Part shown: positions 25,347-33,589 of the stretch, in pieces
Layout of the letters: the number at the start of each line of letters is the position of its first letter
How positions within the stretch are numbered: the stretch's first letter is position 1
DNA from: Magnetovibrio sp.
GTDB taxonomy: Bacteria > Pseudomonadota > Alphaproteobacteria > Rhodospirillales > Casp-alpha2
NCBI GenBank assembly: GCA_002722175.1
Contig: PBKU01000038.1
Location: forward strand, 1-64,000
Length of the DNA: 64,000 bases
Reading direction: 5' to 3'
Notes under the pieces: generated by a model
What the model saw: the letters and a program-made list of their open reading frames with translations, nothing else
What the model was told of the DNA's origin: nothing
The model's database searches: none
Translations under genes and position numbers: made by a program

Positions 25347-26309
25347 TTATTCCTCATTAAGAATACGCAAAGGTTTGCCTGCTCGCCAAGCCAAAATATT
25401 TTCAAGGGCTTGGCCATACGCCTTAGACCAAAGTTCTCTGATGACATAGCCTGTATGTCCGGTTAAGACTACATTATCCATTTTACGTAACGGGTGATCA
25501 ACGGGCAATGGCTCAACTTCAAAAACATCAAGACCAGCACCTGCAATTGAGCCATCCAAAAGAGCCTTAACCAAAGCTGTTTCTTCTACGATCGGACCAC
25601 GGGATGTATTAACAATATAGGCGCTCTTTTTCATCAAAGATAATTCCTCCCTGCCGACCAACCCACTTGTTCGTTCGCTCAAGACAAGGTGGACCGAGAT
25701 AATATCAGAGATACGAAATATGGTTTCTTTATCAACGAGCCGAACCTTTAGCTCATTACATCTATCCTTAGTTAAATTAGCACTCCAAGCCACCACTTCC
25801 ATTTCAAGTGCTCTTGCAACTTTCGAAACACGAGAGCCAAGTTTTCCCAATCCCAGTAACCCGAGAGTTTTTCCGTTTAATCCTTCTGAGACATAGCCCT
25901 GCCATCCACCCTCATGCATGAAACGGTTTTCACGAGAAATTTTTTTGAACAGGTCAAATATTAACGCTAAGGTATGCTCTGCTGCTGGATAACCTAGCAT
26001 CTCGGTACCACAAACCTTTATTCCTGCAGCACGAGCCGCCCCCATATCAATCGCAAGATTTCTCAAGCCAGTCGTTACAAGCAATTTTAAATTTGCAAGC
26101 TTGCATAGAACGCTGCTTGGAAACCGCGTCCGTTCTCGCATACAAACAATGATATCAAAAGGGTAGAGAGCGGATACTACCTTACCCTCAGAATGACCCA
26201 GGTGTTTATAAAACACTGAAATTTCAACTTCATCACCAAGCAAATCCCAATCTGCTGAATCAAGAGAAACTTGCTGATAATCATCTAATATGACAAGTTT
26301 TATGCTCAT
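25347..26309 (-). CDS. D-isomer-specific 2-hydroxyacid dehydrogenase
   Basis: A 320-residue NAD(P)-dependent dehydrogenase with the Rossmann motif LGLLGLGKLGSRVSKVARAL, the catalytic Arg in VNTSRGPIVEE, Glu in GLDVFEVEPLP and His in LTGHTGYV. It reduces a 2-oxo acid or oxidises a 2-hydroxyacid. The family includes glycerate, phosphoglycerate and (S)-sulfolactate (SlcC) dehydrogenases; since suyAB lies about 12 kb away a SlcC-like role was considered but is not demonstrable. ATG at 26309 with AAAGGATG upstream. It is the first gene of the minus-strand acid operon and is divergent from the PrpB-like gene, sharing a 70-base promoter region. Confidence 0.87.
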   Translation of the reverse strand: MSIKLVILDDYQQVSLDSADWDLLGDEVEISVFYKHLGHSEGKVVSALYPFDIIVCMRERTRFPSSVLCKLANLKLLVTTGLRNLAIDMGAARAAGIKVCGTEMLGYPAAEHTLALIFDLFKKISRENRFMHEGGWQGYVSEGLNGKTLGLLGLGKLGSRVSKVARALEMEVVAWSANLTKDRCNELKVRLVDKETIFRISDIISVHLVLSERTSGLVGREELSLMKKSAYIVNTSRGPIVEETALVKALLDGSIAGAGLDVFEVEPLPVDHPLRKMDNVVLTGHTGYVIRELWSKAYGQALENILAWRAGKPLRILNEE

Positions 26310-26379
26310 CGCTTTTGCATCCTTTCTTTAAAAGCTTATACTAAGCACGAAGAAAACAGTAAACCGATAGCGAGGCTAA

Positions 26380-27315
26380 ATGACATGGCTTGAAGCTAAC
26401 TCGCGTGACCCCATTTCACCAGGAGACAGGCTCCGCTCCTTAATTCAGCGGCCCGAAATTCTTCAGGTGCCAGGCACTCATAATGCTTTCGCTGGATTAA
26501 TTGCCAAGAAGCAGGGCTTTAAAGCGTTATACATTTCAGGAGGAGCTGTTACGACTAGCATGGGTCTACCGGATCTAGGTGTTCTCACTCTCGAAGAGTT
26601 ATGTTTTTTTACCCGGATTGTCTTTAGGGCAACTGACCTGCCATTGATAGTTGATGGCGATACGGGTTATGGAGGAGCCCTGAATGCCATGCGCACTATT
26701 CGTGAGCTTGAATCAGCTGGCGCTGCTGCCGTGCATATTGAGGACCAGTTACTGCCAAAAAAATGCGGCCATCTCAACGATAAGCGACTTGTTTCTCCAA
26801 ACGATGCAGCCGAAAAAATTAGAGCAATAAAGCAGACTGCTTCTAAATTAATAGTTATAGCGCGCACGGACGCAGCATCAGTCGAGGGGTTAGAGGGTGC
26901 AATTAAACGCTCAAAGCTCTACGTTAAAGCAGGAGCTGATATGGTATTTCCTGATGCTTTACCCGATAGTGAATCGTTTAAATATTTTGCAAAGTCAGTC
27001 CCAGGTCCCAAGATGGCAAATATGACAGAATTTGGACGCACCCCCCACTTCACTGCCAAGGAATTTGAGAAATTTGGTTTTGATCTTGTAATATGGCCGG
27101 CAACATCAATTCGGGTTGCAGGGAAAGCTCTTCAAGAACTATATGCGTACATTCAAAAAAATGGTGGAACGGAAGGTTTTGAGAAAAACATGTTGACGAG
27201 AACCGAAAGCTACAAGTTAACTGATTACCATCAGTATGAAGCCTTAGACAGCACTATTGCAACTTCAACAGTACCGGAAACCACAGGAAATGATCCCTTA
27301 AAGAATGATGAATAA
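26380..27315 (+). CDS. PrpB-like methylisocitrate lyase family protein
   Basis: A 311-residue isocitrate lyase/PEP mutase superfamily protein closest in pattern to 2-methylisocitrate lyase: VDGDTGYGG (91-99), IEDQLLPKKCGHL (120-132, catalytic Cys129) and the C-terminal EALDSTI after LTRTESYKLTDYHQYEA. Known PrpB splits 2-methylisocitrate to pyruvate and succinate. ATG at 26380 has GAGG upstream. It is divergent from the acid operon, which contains a PrpD-family gene and aconitase-like subunits, so a methylcitrate-cycle-like set is nearly complete here except for the synthase. It is not closely similar to the other lyase at 23580, so the two probably have different substrates. Confidence 0.83.
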   Translation: MTWLEANSRDPISPGDRLRSLIQRPEILQVPGTHNAFAGLIAKKQGFKALYISGGAVTTSMGLPDLGVLTLEELCFFTRIVFRATDLPLIVDGDTGYGGALNAMRTIRELESAGAAAVHIEDQLLPKKCGHLNDKRLVSPNDAAEKIRAIKQTASKLIVIARTDAASVEGLEGAIKRSKLYVKAGADMVFPDALPDSESFKYFAKSVPGPKMANMTEFGRTPHFTAKEFEKFGFDLVIWPATSIRVAGKALQELYAYIQKNGGTEGFEKNMLTRTESYKLTDYHQYEALDSTIATSTVPETTGNDPLKNDE

Positions 27316-27323
27316 CAACTCTA

Positions 27324-27367
27324 TTGGAATCTCCGTTTTGGTAAAATTCCCAAGAAAAACTTTTTTT
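27324..27367 (+). terminator. Possible terminator after the PrpB-like gene
   Basis: TTGGAAT (27324-27330) pairs with ATTCCCAA (27346-27353) with one bulged base, and a run of seven T follows at 27361-27367. The seven bases between stem and T-run make it a weak call. It lies between convergent genes. Confidence 0.3.
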
Positions 27368-27372
27368 AAATA

Positions 27373-28029
27373 CTACGTTCCCAGAAATTTTTTGAGATAT
27401 AAAACAGCCGGATCGGGACTGCTCATCACATTAAGGCCTGTGTTTGTTTCAACACCTTTAACCAGATGTGCCATTGAAAATTGCGCAAGCAAAATAATAT
27501 CACGGTCGGCGAGTTCAGTGCTTGCATTGATGACCAGGTTGTCATGTTTGGCTTTATCACCGGCCTTAAGAGCATCCATTGCCCCCTCAACAAAGTGAAC
27601 AGCTAAATCAGGCTTTATTCCTATTTGACTGGAAATTTCTTTGACCTCCCTTTTAACGGAATAGATAGTTGGCAAAAATGTTACAAGAATACCAATGGAA
27701 TTACTCATTTCTAGCGCTTGCCGGATCATTGATTCGTCAGGTTTTAGTATTGGAATATCGTGGCCGACACGAGCCTCCTCAATAGCCTCACCAAAAGCTG
27801 AACACGTGAACAGAATCCCGTCAGCGCCGCACTCCAAAGCATAATCTACCAATACACTCATCCTTTGTCCAAATGTAGCGTCAAGAATTCCTACAGATGC
27901 CAAATCAAGACTTAGAGAATCATCGAGAAGATTGGCCGTTATTGCTTCAGGCCAAAGCCGTTCAAATGACTTTCTGATTGGTTCGATAGATGCTTCAAGA
28001 GCATGTATCAGTGCTATCCTTGACGACAT
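27373..28029 (-). CDS. Asp/Glu racemase-superfamily protein with a single active-site Cys
   Basis: A 218-residue protein of the aspartate/glutamate racemase, maleate isomerase and arylmalonate decarboxylase fold. The first catalytic Cys is present in GILFTCSAFG (Cys76). The second, expected in the segment DIILLAQFSMAH, is Gln183. Two-base racemisation therefore looks impossible; members that keep one Cys include arylmalonate-decarboxylase-like enzymes, though in that enzyme the other Cys is kept. ATG at 28029, with a large palindrome (28064-28099) just upstream, and stand-alone on the minus strand between the PrpB-like gene and an exporter. Function unknown beyond likely carboxylic-acid chemistry. 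Confidence 0.78.
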   Translation of the reverse strand: MSSRIALIHALEASIEPIRKSFERLWPEAITANLLDDSLSLDLASVGILDATFGQRMSVLVDYALECGADGILFTCSAFGEAIEEARVGHDIPILKPDESMIRQALEMSNSIGILVTFLPTIYSVKREVKEISSQIGIKPDLAVHFVEGAMDALKAGDKAKHDNLVINASTELADRDIILLAQFSMAHLVKGVETNTGLNVMSSPDPAVLYLKKFLGT

Positions 28030-28063
28030 TTTTTAATGAATCCTTTCCGCGTTAATTAGTGAT

Positions 28064-28099
28064 TTTAAGTTGCAGAATTGTCTAAGTAGACAACTTAAA
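28064..28099. promoter_or_regulatory. Strong palindromic operator candidate upstream of the racemase-fold gene
   Basis: TTGTCTA-AG-TAGACAA (28078-28093) is a perfect 7-2-7 palindrome of the size bound by GntR-type dimers. It overlaps a wider pair, TTTAAGTTG (28064-28072) and CAACTTAAA (28091-28099), that would compete with it as an RNA hairpin. It lies 49 bases upstream of the ATG at 28029. Confidence 0.55.
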
Positions 28100-28189
28100 T
28101 TCAGGCCATTCCTCCTGCCAAGGGAAGAATTACACATAGTTTGTGGCAAAATGTAATTAACCGCCCTACCTGAAGAAACTGCCCAATCG

Positions 28190-30685
28190 TTAGCCCCGAC
28201 CGAACGGTTGCCAAGACAAAATTAATTTTGGCAAAACTGTAAGCGCTGCTAGAAGAGCTATCAACATCGCTGTTGCTGTTAACACACCAAAATAAATGGT
28301 CGGGATGAAGTTGGAAACGACCAGAATCGAAAACCCAAAGATAATGGTCATGGTAGTATAAAATACTGCTTTTCCAATATTTGAGTGACAGATATGCATA
28401 GTTTCTAGGTAGTTATGGTTAAGGGCGTACTCTTCTCGAAACCGGTAAATATAATGAATTCCATTGTCCACAGCGATTCCTATCGTAATCGCCGCAATCG
28501 TTATTGTCATCATATCCATTGGAATTTTCATCAACCCCATAAATGCCAATACTGCCGCAGCTCCGAGTAGATTTGGGAGTATGCCAATAACCGATAAGGT
28601 AATCGAGCGAAACAATACCAGAAACATTACCGCAATACCCAGCATCACTACTCCAATAGTTTTGATTTGCGACTTAAACAAACTTTGCAGCATATTGTTG
28701 TAAAGCACTAACAGGCCGCTTACAGTCACATCGTCCTTGTTAAGGTTAAATTTTTCTACCAAGTCATTTTGCACCTTCTCAAGCAATTCCTTTCGCCGCA
28801 ATTCAGGCCTTGAATCTAGAATTCGTGCAAGAAGACGAGCTTCGTTTCCTTTAATAGACACGTAGGGGTCAACCAGATTTTTCCTTACGCTTTTCGGGAT
28901 CTTAGTATAAAGAAGAGCTAATTGCATGCCGTCTAACTCCTCCTCAGCATAATCCTCTGCAACCCGGACCGGGGACGCAAGTGACAAAACCTTTCCAATT
29001 TCTGGAACACTATCGAGATAATCGTGAATTCTTTTGATACGACGGATCTTGTCACGCGTAAACCAGTATTCAGGAGAATTTGCTAATTCCTCAGCGTATT
29101 CTCGTTCCATTTCTATTTCCGCTTCACTGAGCCCTTCCAATTCTTCTGGTTTCAGCAGATCGTTGAACGGATCTTCAAATCTTATTAACACTTCAAGTGG
29201 AGTAGTGCCCCCAAGCTTATCATCAATAAGCTTTAACCCTTGGTAAATCTCTGTCTCCTCACTGAAATAGTTAATAAAACTATTCTCCACACGCAATTTG
29301 CTTATTCCAAACGCACTTACTGCCGCTAAAAAAATGGCAAAAAGCAAAATTTTGCTTCCATGAGTTTCTGTAAATCGGGCTAAATACGAAGGCAAGAAAA
29401 ATTGGTCATTTTCAGGCACAGGTTTCTTTGTTGTTTTACCCATAAGTATTAATAATGTTGGGAAGAGCAAAAAAGAAGTAACAAAAGTAACTGCCAGGCC
29501 GGCACTCATCATCCACCCGAAATCAATAACTGGCTTGATCCCACTGACAATCAACGAGCTGAAGCCCATAATAGTCGTAAGAGCCGTATATAGGCAGGGT
29601 TTCACCATCTTATGAACGGTAGTTCTCACTAGTGTCAACTGGCTATCTGACGAACTATCTCTGCTAAGTTGTCGATAACGCACGATTAGGTGAATATTCA
29701 TCGATATTGTAATAATCAACATTAACGCAAGAAAATTCGAAGAGATTACAGTCACCTTCCAGCCTATCAATCCCAGAACCCCTATCATAATTAATCCTGC
29801 ATAAAAGCAACTAAGCAATGGGAGTAAAATCCACCGCATTTCCCGAAAAATAGCGGTCAGTACAATGATCAGAAACAAAAGCACCCCACCCCCAAAAACA
29901 ATCAGATCATTACGAACAAATGTCACCATGTCATCCGTAATCATCGGCACGCCTCCAAGATGCAAAACCCCGTACTGCCTATACGGTTTAATGATTTCCC
30001 TAATTTTCGCTACGCCATTGTGCCGCTGCTCTGTGAAAGCCTCATGTGCTTCATCATATTCAATTATTATTTGGTCCAGAAGTTTTTCTTCTTTGTGTGA
30101 AAGCTCTGTTTCCGAACGTTTTGTCCGCAGTTCATTTCTGGATTTTAGCAATTGATTATATATTGGATCCTCTACCAACCCCAACAACAAAGCTGTGGTT
30201 CCTCCATCTTCGCTAATAATGAGTTCACGATAAATTGGACTATTCAGAAGCTCTGCCTTGGCCTTGGTACGATTAATGCCTGGCTTTTCAAGACTTGGTA
30301 TATCGTCGACCATCTCCGTTAACGGTTTCTCTGAGCTCTTGATTAGAGGAGCATCAAGCATAGTAAATACAGTATCCACAATAGAAACAGCCTTAAGCTC
30401 TTCTCGCAGTTGCTTTAGGGGCTCCAATGCTTTTTCTGTAAAAAGCTCTGCAGTGGGTGTATAAGTCACTACAAGTAGGTCGCTGCTTGGATAGCGCTCG
30501 TGAATTTTCCGAAATATTTTTAAGTCCAGGTCATCTTCTAGCAACAAAGAGTCCGCAGATGCATCTAACCTGAAATTGCTAGTATGATACCCGAAAAAAG
30601 CTAAAAGCAAGGCTAGAAAGATAAGAACTAATTTTGGATTATCGAGAACAAAATTATCGTAGACCTTTGCTATATATGATGTCAT
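28190..30685 (-). CDS. MMPL/RND-superfamily exporter
   Basis: An 831-residue inner-membrane protein with the MMPL layout: one N-terminal helix, a large periplasmic loop (about 40-255), a helix bundle (FGGGVLLFLIIVLTAIF onward), a second periplasmic loop (about 465-640) and a second bundle (TIGVVMLGIAVMFLVLF onward), about 12 helices. Repeat-typical segments are ITISMNIHLIVRYRQL in the first half and TIGIAVDNGIHYIYRFREE in the second, where an Asp probably relays protons. It stands alone, with no membrane-fusion protein or outer-membrane channel. Members export lipids or hydrophobic compounds. It was compared with HpnN because of the hopanoid genes, but it is 20 kb away and lacks HpnN features I can point to. 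ATG at 30685. Confidence 0.85.
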   Translation of the reverse strand: MTSYIAKVYDNFVLDNPKLVLIFLALLLAFFGYHTSNFRLDASADSLLLEDDLDLKIFRKIHERYPSSDLLVVTYTPTAELFTEKALEPLKQLREELKAVSIVDTVFTMLDAPLIKSSEKPLTEMVDDIPSLEKPGINRTKAKAELLNSPIYRELIISEDGGTTALLLGLVEDPIYNQLLKSRNELRTKRSETELSHKEEKLLDQIIIEYDEAHEAFTEQRHNGVAKIREIIKPYRQYGVLHLGGVPMITDDMVTFVRNDLIVFGGGVLLFLIIVLTAIFREMRWILLPLLSCFYAGLIMIGVLGLIGWKVTVISSNFLALMLIITISMNIHLIVRYRQLSRDSSSDSQLTLVRTTVHKMVKPCLYTALTTIMGFSSLIVSGIKPVIDFGWMMSAGLAVTFVTSFLLFPTLLILMGKTTKKPVPENDQFFLPSYLARFTETHGSKILLFAIFLAAVSAFGISKLRVENSFINYFSEETEIYQGLKLIDDKLGGTTPLEVLIRFEDPFNDLLKPEELEGLSEAEIEMEREYAEELANSPEYWFTRDKIRRIKRIHDYLDSVPEIGKVLSLASPVRVAEDYAEEELDGMQLALLYTKIPKSVRKNLVDPYVSIKGNEARLLARILDSRPELRRKELLEKVQNDLVEKFNLNKDDVTVSGLLVLYNNMLQSLFKSQIKTIGVVMLGIAVMFLVLFRSITLSVIGILPNLLGAAAVLAFMGLMKIPMDMMTITIAAITIGIAVDNGIHYIYRFREEYALNHNYLETMHICHSNIGKAVFYTTMTIIFGFSILVVSNFIPTIYFGVLTATAMLIALLAALTVLPKLILSWQPFGRG

Positions 30686-30832
30686 TTAGTTCCCTCGTTT
30701 ACTGATGCTTTCTCAAGTCGCTAGCGCATCTACAACGTTGGTACGTACACTAAAACACTTTGCTACTGCAAGGTTAAACGATAATTTATTTCTTTTACGT
30801 ATCAGATAAATAGAAAGACTGGAAATATCGCC

Positions 30833-31642
30833 ATGTTAACTTCACCCAACGATTCCATTGGAATCGGAACTGATAACGATGTATGCACAATAACTCTTAA
30901 TAGGCCAAGCTCCTTAAATGCTCTCAATCTGGATATGGTGAGTGCTTTATTAGACATCACCACTAAACTTAAGGATGCCTCTGATATCCGGGCCATTATC
31001 CTTCAGGGGGCTGGGGACCATTTCATGGCGGGAGGCGACGTAAAAGGCTTTAAAACCCTGCTTGATGAAGAAAAAAAAACATCAATAATTCGACGTGCAT
31101 TTGAAGACGAACTGGAGGATGTCCATCGAACAATAATTAATATGCGCACTTTACCTATCCCAATAATTGCAAGTGCGCGAGGGGCCGTCGCAGGCGCAGG
31201 TCTTAGTTTCCTACTTGCCTGCGACCTAGCCATATGTTCAGAAAACACAATACTGACCCTTGCATACCGTCATATCGGGACGTCACCAGACGGAGGTTCA
31301 ACATATTTTCTTCCACGCACTATCGGTTTAAAAAAAGCAATGGAAGTTGCTTTGCTAGGGGACCGTTTTGATGCCCAGCAAGCTTTTGACCTTGGCCTCG
31401 TAAATTGTGTAGTTCCTGACAAATTGCTAGCTAAAGAAACAAAGTTAATTGCTGAAAGACTCGCTAAAGGTCCGGCATATGCTTTAGGGGAAACCAAGAA
31501 ATTGATTAACGGCTCTCTAAATGCGAATCTGGTAGAACAACTTACTGCTGAAACAAAAGCATTTGTTAACTGTGCGATTAGAAAAGATTTCTACGAAGGT
31601 GTCTGTGCCTTTACTGAAAAGCGTCCACCTAATTTCGAATGA
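30833..31642 (+). CDS. Enoyl-CoA hydratase/isomerase family protein, PaaG-like active site
   Basis: A 269-residue crotonase-fold protein with HFMAGGDVKGFK and ARGAVAGAGLSFLLACDLAI for the oxyanion hole. The first catalytic Glu is Ser (GLSFLL) and the second is Tyr (AYRHIG), but an Asp is found in GTSPDGGSTYFLPR, where PaaG-type isomerases (PDSGG) keep their catalytic Asp. An isomerase acting on a double bond next to CoA thioester is thus more likely than a hydratase. ATG at 30833. It is divergent from the MMPL exporter and converges on the CitE-like gene. Confidence 0.83.
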   Translation: MLTSPNDSIGIGTDNDVCTITLNRPSSLNALNLDMVSALLDITTKLKDASDIRAIILQGAGDHFMAGGDVKGFKTLLDEEKKTSIIRRAFEDELEDVHRTIINMRTLPIPIIASARGAVAGAGLSFLLACDLAICSENTILTLAYRHIGTSPDGGSTYFLPRTIGLKKAMEVALLGDRFDAQQAFDLGLVNCVVPDKLLAKETKLIAERLAKGPAYALGETKKLINGSLNANLVEQLTAETKAFVNCAIRKDFYEGVCAFTEKRPPNFE

Positions 31643-31676
31643 ATGAATTCTTAGTTATCAACAAAGCCTTTAAAAA

Positions 31677-32555
31677 CTAATCTCGTATTGCAGCAATCGT
31701 GCGCAAAGCTTGCTCATAAACGGGGTAATCAACAAAATGGCCATCAATCTGAATAGATGCAGACCCTTGGCCTTCGGCTTCTTCAAATCCACGAACAAGC
31801 TTCCTAGCCAACGCGATTTCCTCTGCTGACGGAACAAAAACATTTTTTATAATAGGGACCTGATCAGGATGAATTGCGAGCCTGCCTTGAAACCCCAAGC
31901 CACGAATTCGTTGAGTAGATTTTTGCAGGCCTTTCAAATCCTTAATATTAAGCCATACGCTATCTAGCGGTGGTTCAATGTTTGCTAGACGACTAGCTAC
32001 CACAAGCCTAGTTCGCGCAAAAGCAAGCTCTTGCTCATCTTGAGTCGATAACAAATTCAGGTCTTTGGAGTAGTCAACGGCGCCAAATAAAATCCTTCTT
32101 ATTCTAGAATCCGCTTTTGCAATATCATTAACTAAATCAATACCTTTGGCAGTTTCAATAATTGGAACAATCTCAATCTGCCCCACAGGCAGGCTGCGCT
32201 CTTTCTCAAGAGCTGAAATCATCCATGAAATCGTTTTCAGTTGTGCTATATCTTCAACTTTTGGAAGCACTATCCCATCAAGCTCCCTGGTGACCGTTGC
32301 AAACACATCCCCAAAGCAAAACTCCGTCGTAACGTCATTGATACGAATAAAGGCCCGACAACTTGCTTTGTTTTTTAGTGCTAAAACAGCTGTTTGCCGT
32401 GCAGATTCTTTTTCCGACTTGGCAACAGAATCTTCCAAATCGAGAATTGCCGCATCAGCACCAACCCTAAACACTTTCTCCGACCGTCGCGGATGATTTG
32501 CAGGAGCAAAAAGATATACTCGATTAGGTGTTGCCAAGAAGTCTAACTCCAACAA
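31677..32555 (-). CDS. HpcH/HpaI-CitE family lyase (citramalyl/malyl-CoA lyase-like)
   Basis: A 292-residue CitE-type TIM barrel: YLFAPANHPRRSEKVFRVGADAAILDLEDSVA (Mg2+/CoA region), RAFIRIND, GIVLPKVED, IVPIIETAKGI (metal Glu), ILFGAVDYSKDL and GRLAIHPDQVPII. Family members cleave 3-hydroxyacyl-CoAs such as citramalyl-, malyl- or methylmalyl-CoA. The start is uncertain: no ATG precedes the conserved block; TTG at 32555 is the first, and TTG at 32537 has GGAG upstream. It is downstream of dppC on the same strand after 122 bases and may be part of the transporter operon. With the MaoC hydratase and CaiB transferase in this window it could complete an itaconate/citramalate-type route; that is inference. 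Confidence 0.82.
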   Translation of the reverse strand: MLELDFLATPNRVYLFAPANHPRRSEKVFRVGADAAILDLEDSVAKSEKESARQTAVLALKNKASCRAFIRINDVTTEFCFGDVFATVTRELDGIVLPKVEDIAQLKTISWMISALEKERSLPVGQIEIVPIIETAKGIDLVNDIAKADSRIRRILFGAVDYSKDLNLLSTQDEQELAFARTRLVVASRLANIEPPLDSVWLNIKDLKGLQKSTQRIRGLGFQGRLAIHPDQVPIIKNVFVPSAEEIALARKLVRGFEEAEGQGSASIQIDGHFVDYPVYEQALRTIAAIRD

Positions 32556-32677
32556 TATTCTGGCACAAAATTGACAAATAAATAAAATCCAACCGTCAAA
32601 ACATAATGTCTATTCTCAAAACTCAGTTTTGTTAGAAAAACCCCAACACCGAGCCAGCTTTTCTATTATTTCCGTGG

Positions 32678-33580
32678 TCAGCGTGAGCGTAATTTAGGGT
32701 CAAGTGTATCCCTAACTCCATCTCCAAAAAGATTAAAGCCAAATACGGCAAGGGTAATCGCTAATCCGGGCCAAATAGCAACCCATGGCGCTGATTCGGC
32801 GCACTCTTCAGCACCACCTTGAAGCATAAGCCCCCATGCCGGTGTCGGTTCTTGAACTCCCATTCCAAGATAACTTAATGAAGCCTCTAATAAAATCGCC
32901 TGTCCCAAAAAAGAAGTCAGCATAATAAGATAGGGTGCCATTACATTCGGTATCATGTGCCGCAATATAATCCGCGTATTACTGAAACCTAGGGCGCGCG
33001 CCGCATCAACGTAAGGAATTTCACGAATTGCAAGCGCATTAGAGCGAACAACACGGGCGCATTGCGGGATAAATGGGATCATTATAGCTATTATGACATT
33101 TTGTGTCCCAGGCCCCAGTGTTGCGACAACAGCTAAAGCTAAGACTATTAATGGAAACGCCATTACGACATCAACAATCCGTTGGACTACCAGATCAATA
33201 ACGCCCCCAAAATAAGCACTCGCTACACCTATGACTAAGCCCGCAGTAGAACCTACTATTGCGGCAGTAAAACCAACCGTTAATGCTGTTCGTGCACCAT
33301 AAATTATCCGCGTAAGAACATCCCTGCCAAATTGGTCCGTCCCGAGAAAGAACATTTCATCTGGCGGCACCAACATATATTCAAGCGCATTAGCTTCCGG
33401 GTCGTAAACGCTTATCAGATCAGCAAATGCTGCCATTAGGATCATCACTACTACAATAAACCCGCCAGCGGCAGCTAACGGCTGCTTTCGAACCAGTTCA
33501 AAAAAGATGGCATACCAACTTTTCTTCGCAGATAACTCTTCAAAGTCCGAGTCGAGTTGAGTTTTAACCGCTTTGGTCAT
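32678..33580 (-). CDS. DppC/OppC-type ABC permease
   Basis: A 300-residue inner-membrane permease. It has an N-terminal helix (LAAAGGFIVVVMILMAAFADL), a second near GFTAAIVGSTAGLVIGVASAYFG and the cytoplasmic EAA loop SNALAIREIPYVDAARALGFSNTRIILRHMIPN that docks the ATPases, ending with the usual NLFGDGVRDTLDPKLRSR. With DppB it forms the channel of a peptide/nickel-type importer. ATG at 33580 follows AAGGGGG, nine bases after the dppB-like stop. Confidence 0.92.
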   Translation of the reverse strand: MTKAVKTQLDSDFEELSAKKSWYAIFFELVRKQPLAAAGGFIVVVMILMAAFADLISVYDPEANALEYMLVPPDEMFFLGTDQFGRDVLTRIIYGARTALTVGFTAAIVGSTAGLVIGVASAYFGGVIDLVVQRIVDVVMAFPLIVLALAVVATLGPGTQNVIIAIMIPFIPQCARVVRSNALAIREIPYVDAARALGFSNTRIILRHMIPNVMAPYLIMLTSFLGQAILLEASLSYLGMGVQEPTPAWGLMLQGGAEECAESAPWVAIWPGLAITLAVFGFNLFGDGVRDTLDPKLRSR

Positions 33581-33589
33581 TTAACCCCC

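Noticed and set aside
25347-26309. Naming the 2-hydroxyacid dehydrogenase slcC ((S)-sulfolactate dehydrogenase)
   Set aside because: It belongs to the same broad family but lies in another operon 12 kb from suyAB, with no residue evidence for sulfonate binding.
28190-30685. Naming the MMPL exporter hpnN
   Set aside because: It is 20 kb from the hopanoid genes and I see no HpnN-specific feature; it is left as a generic MMPL exporter.
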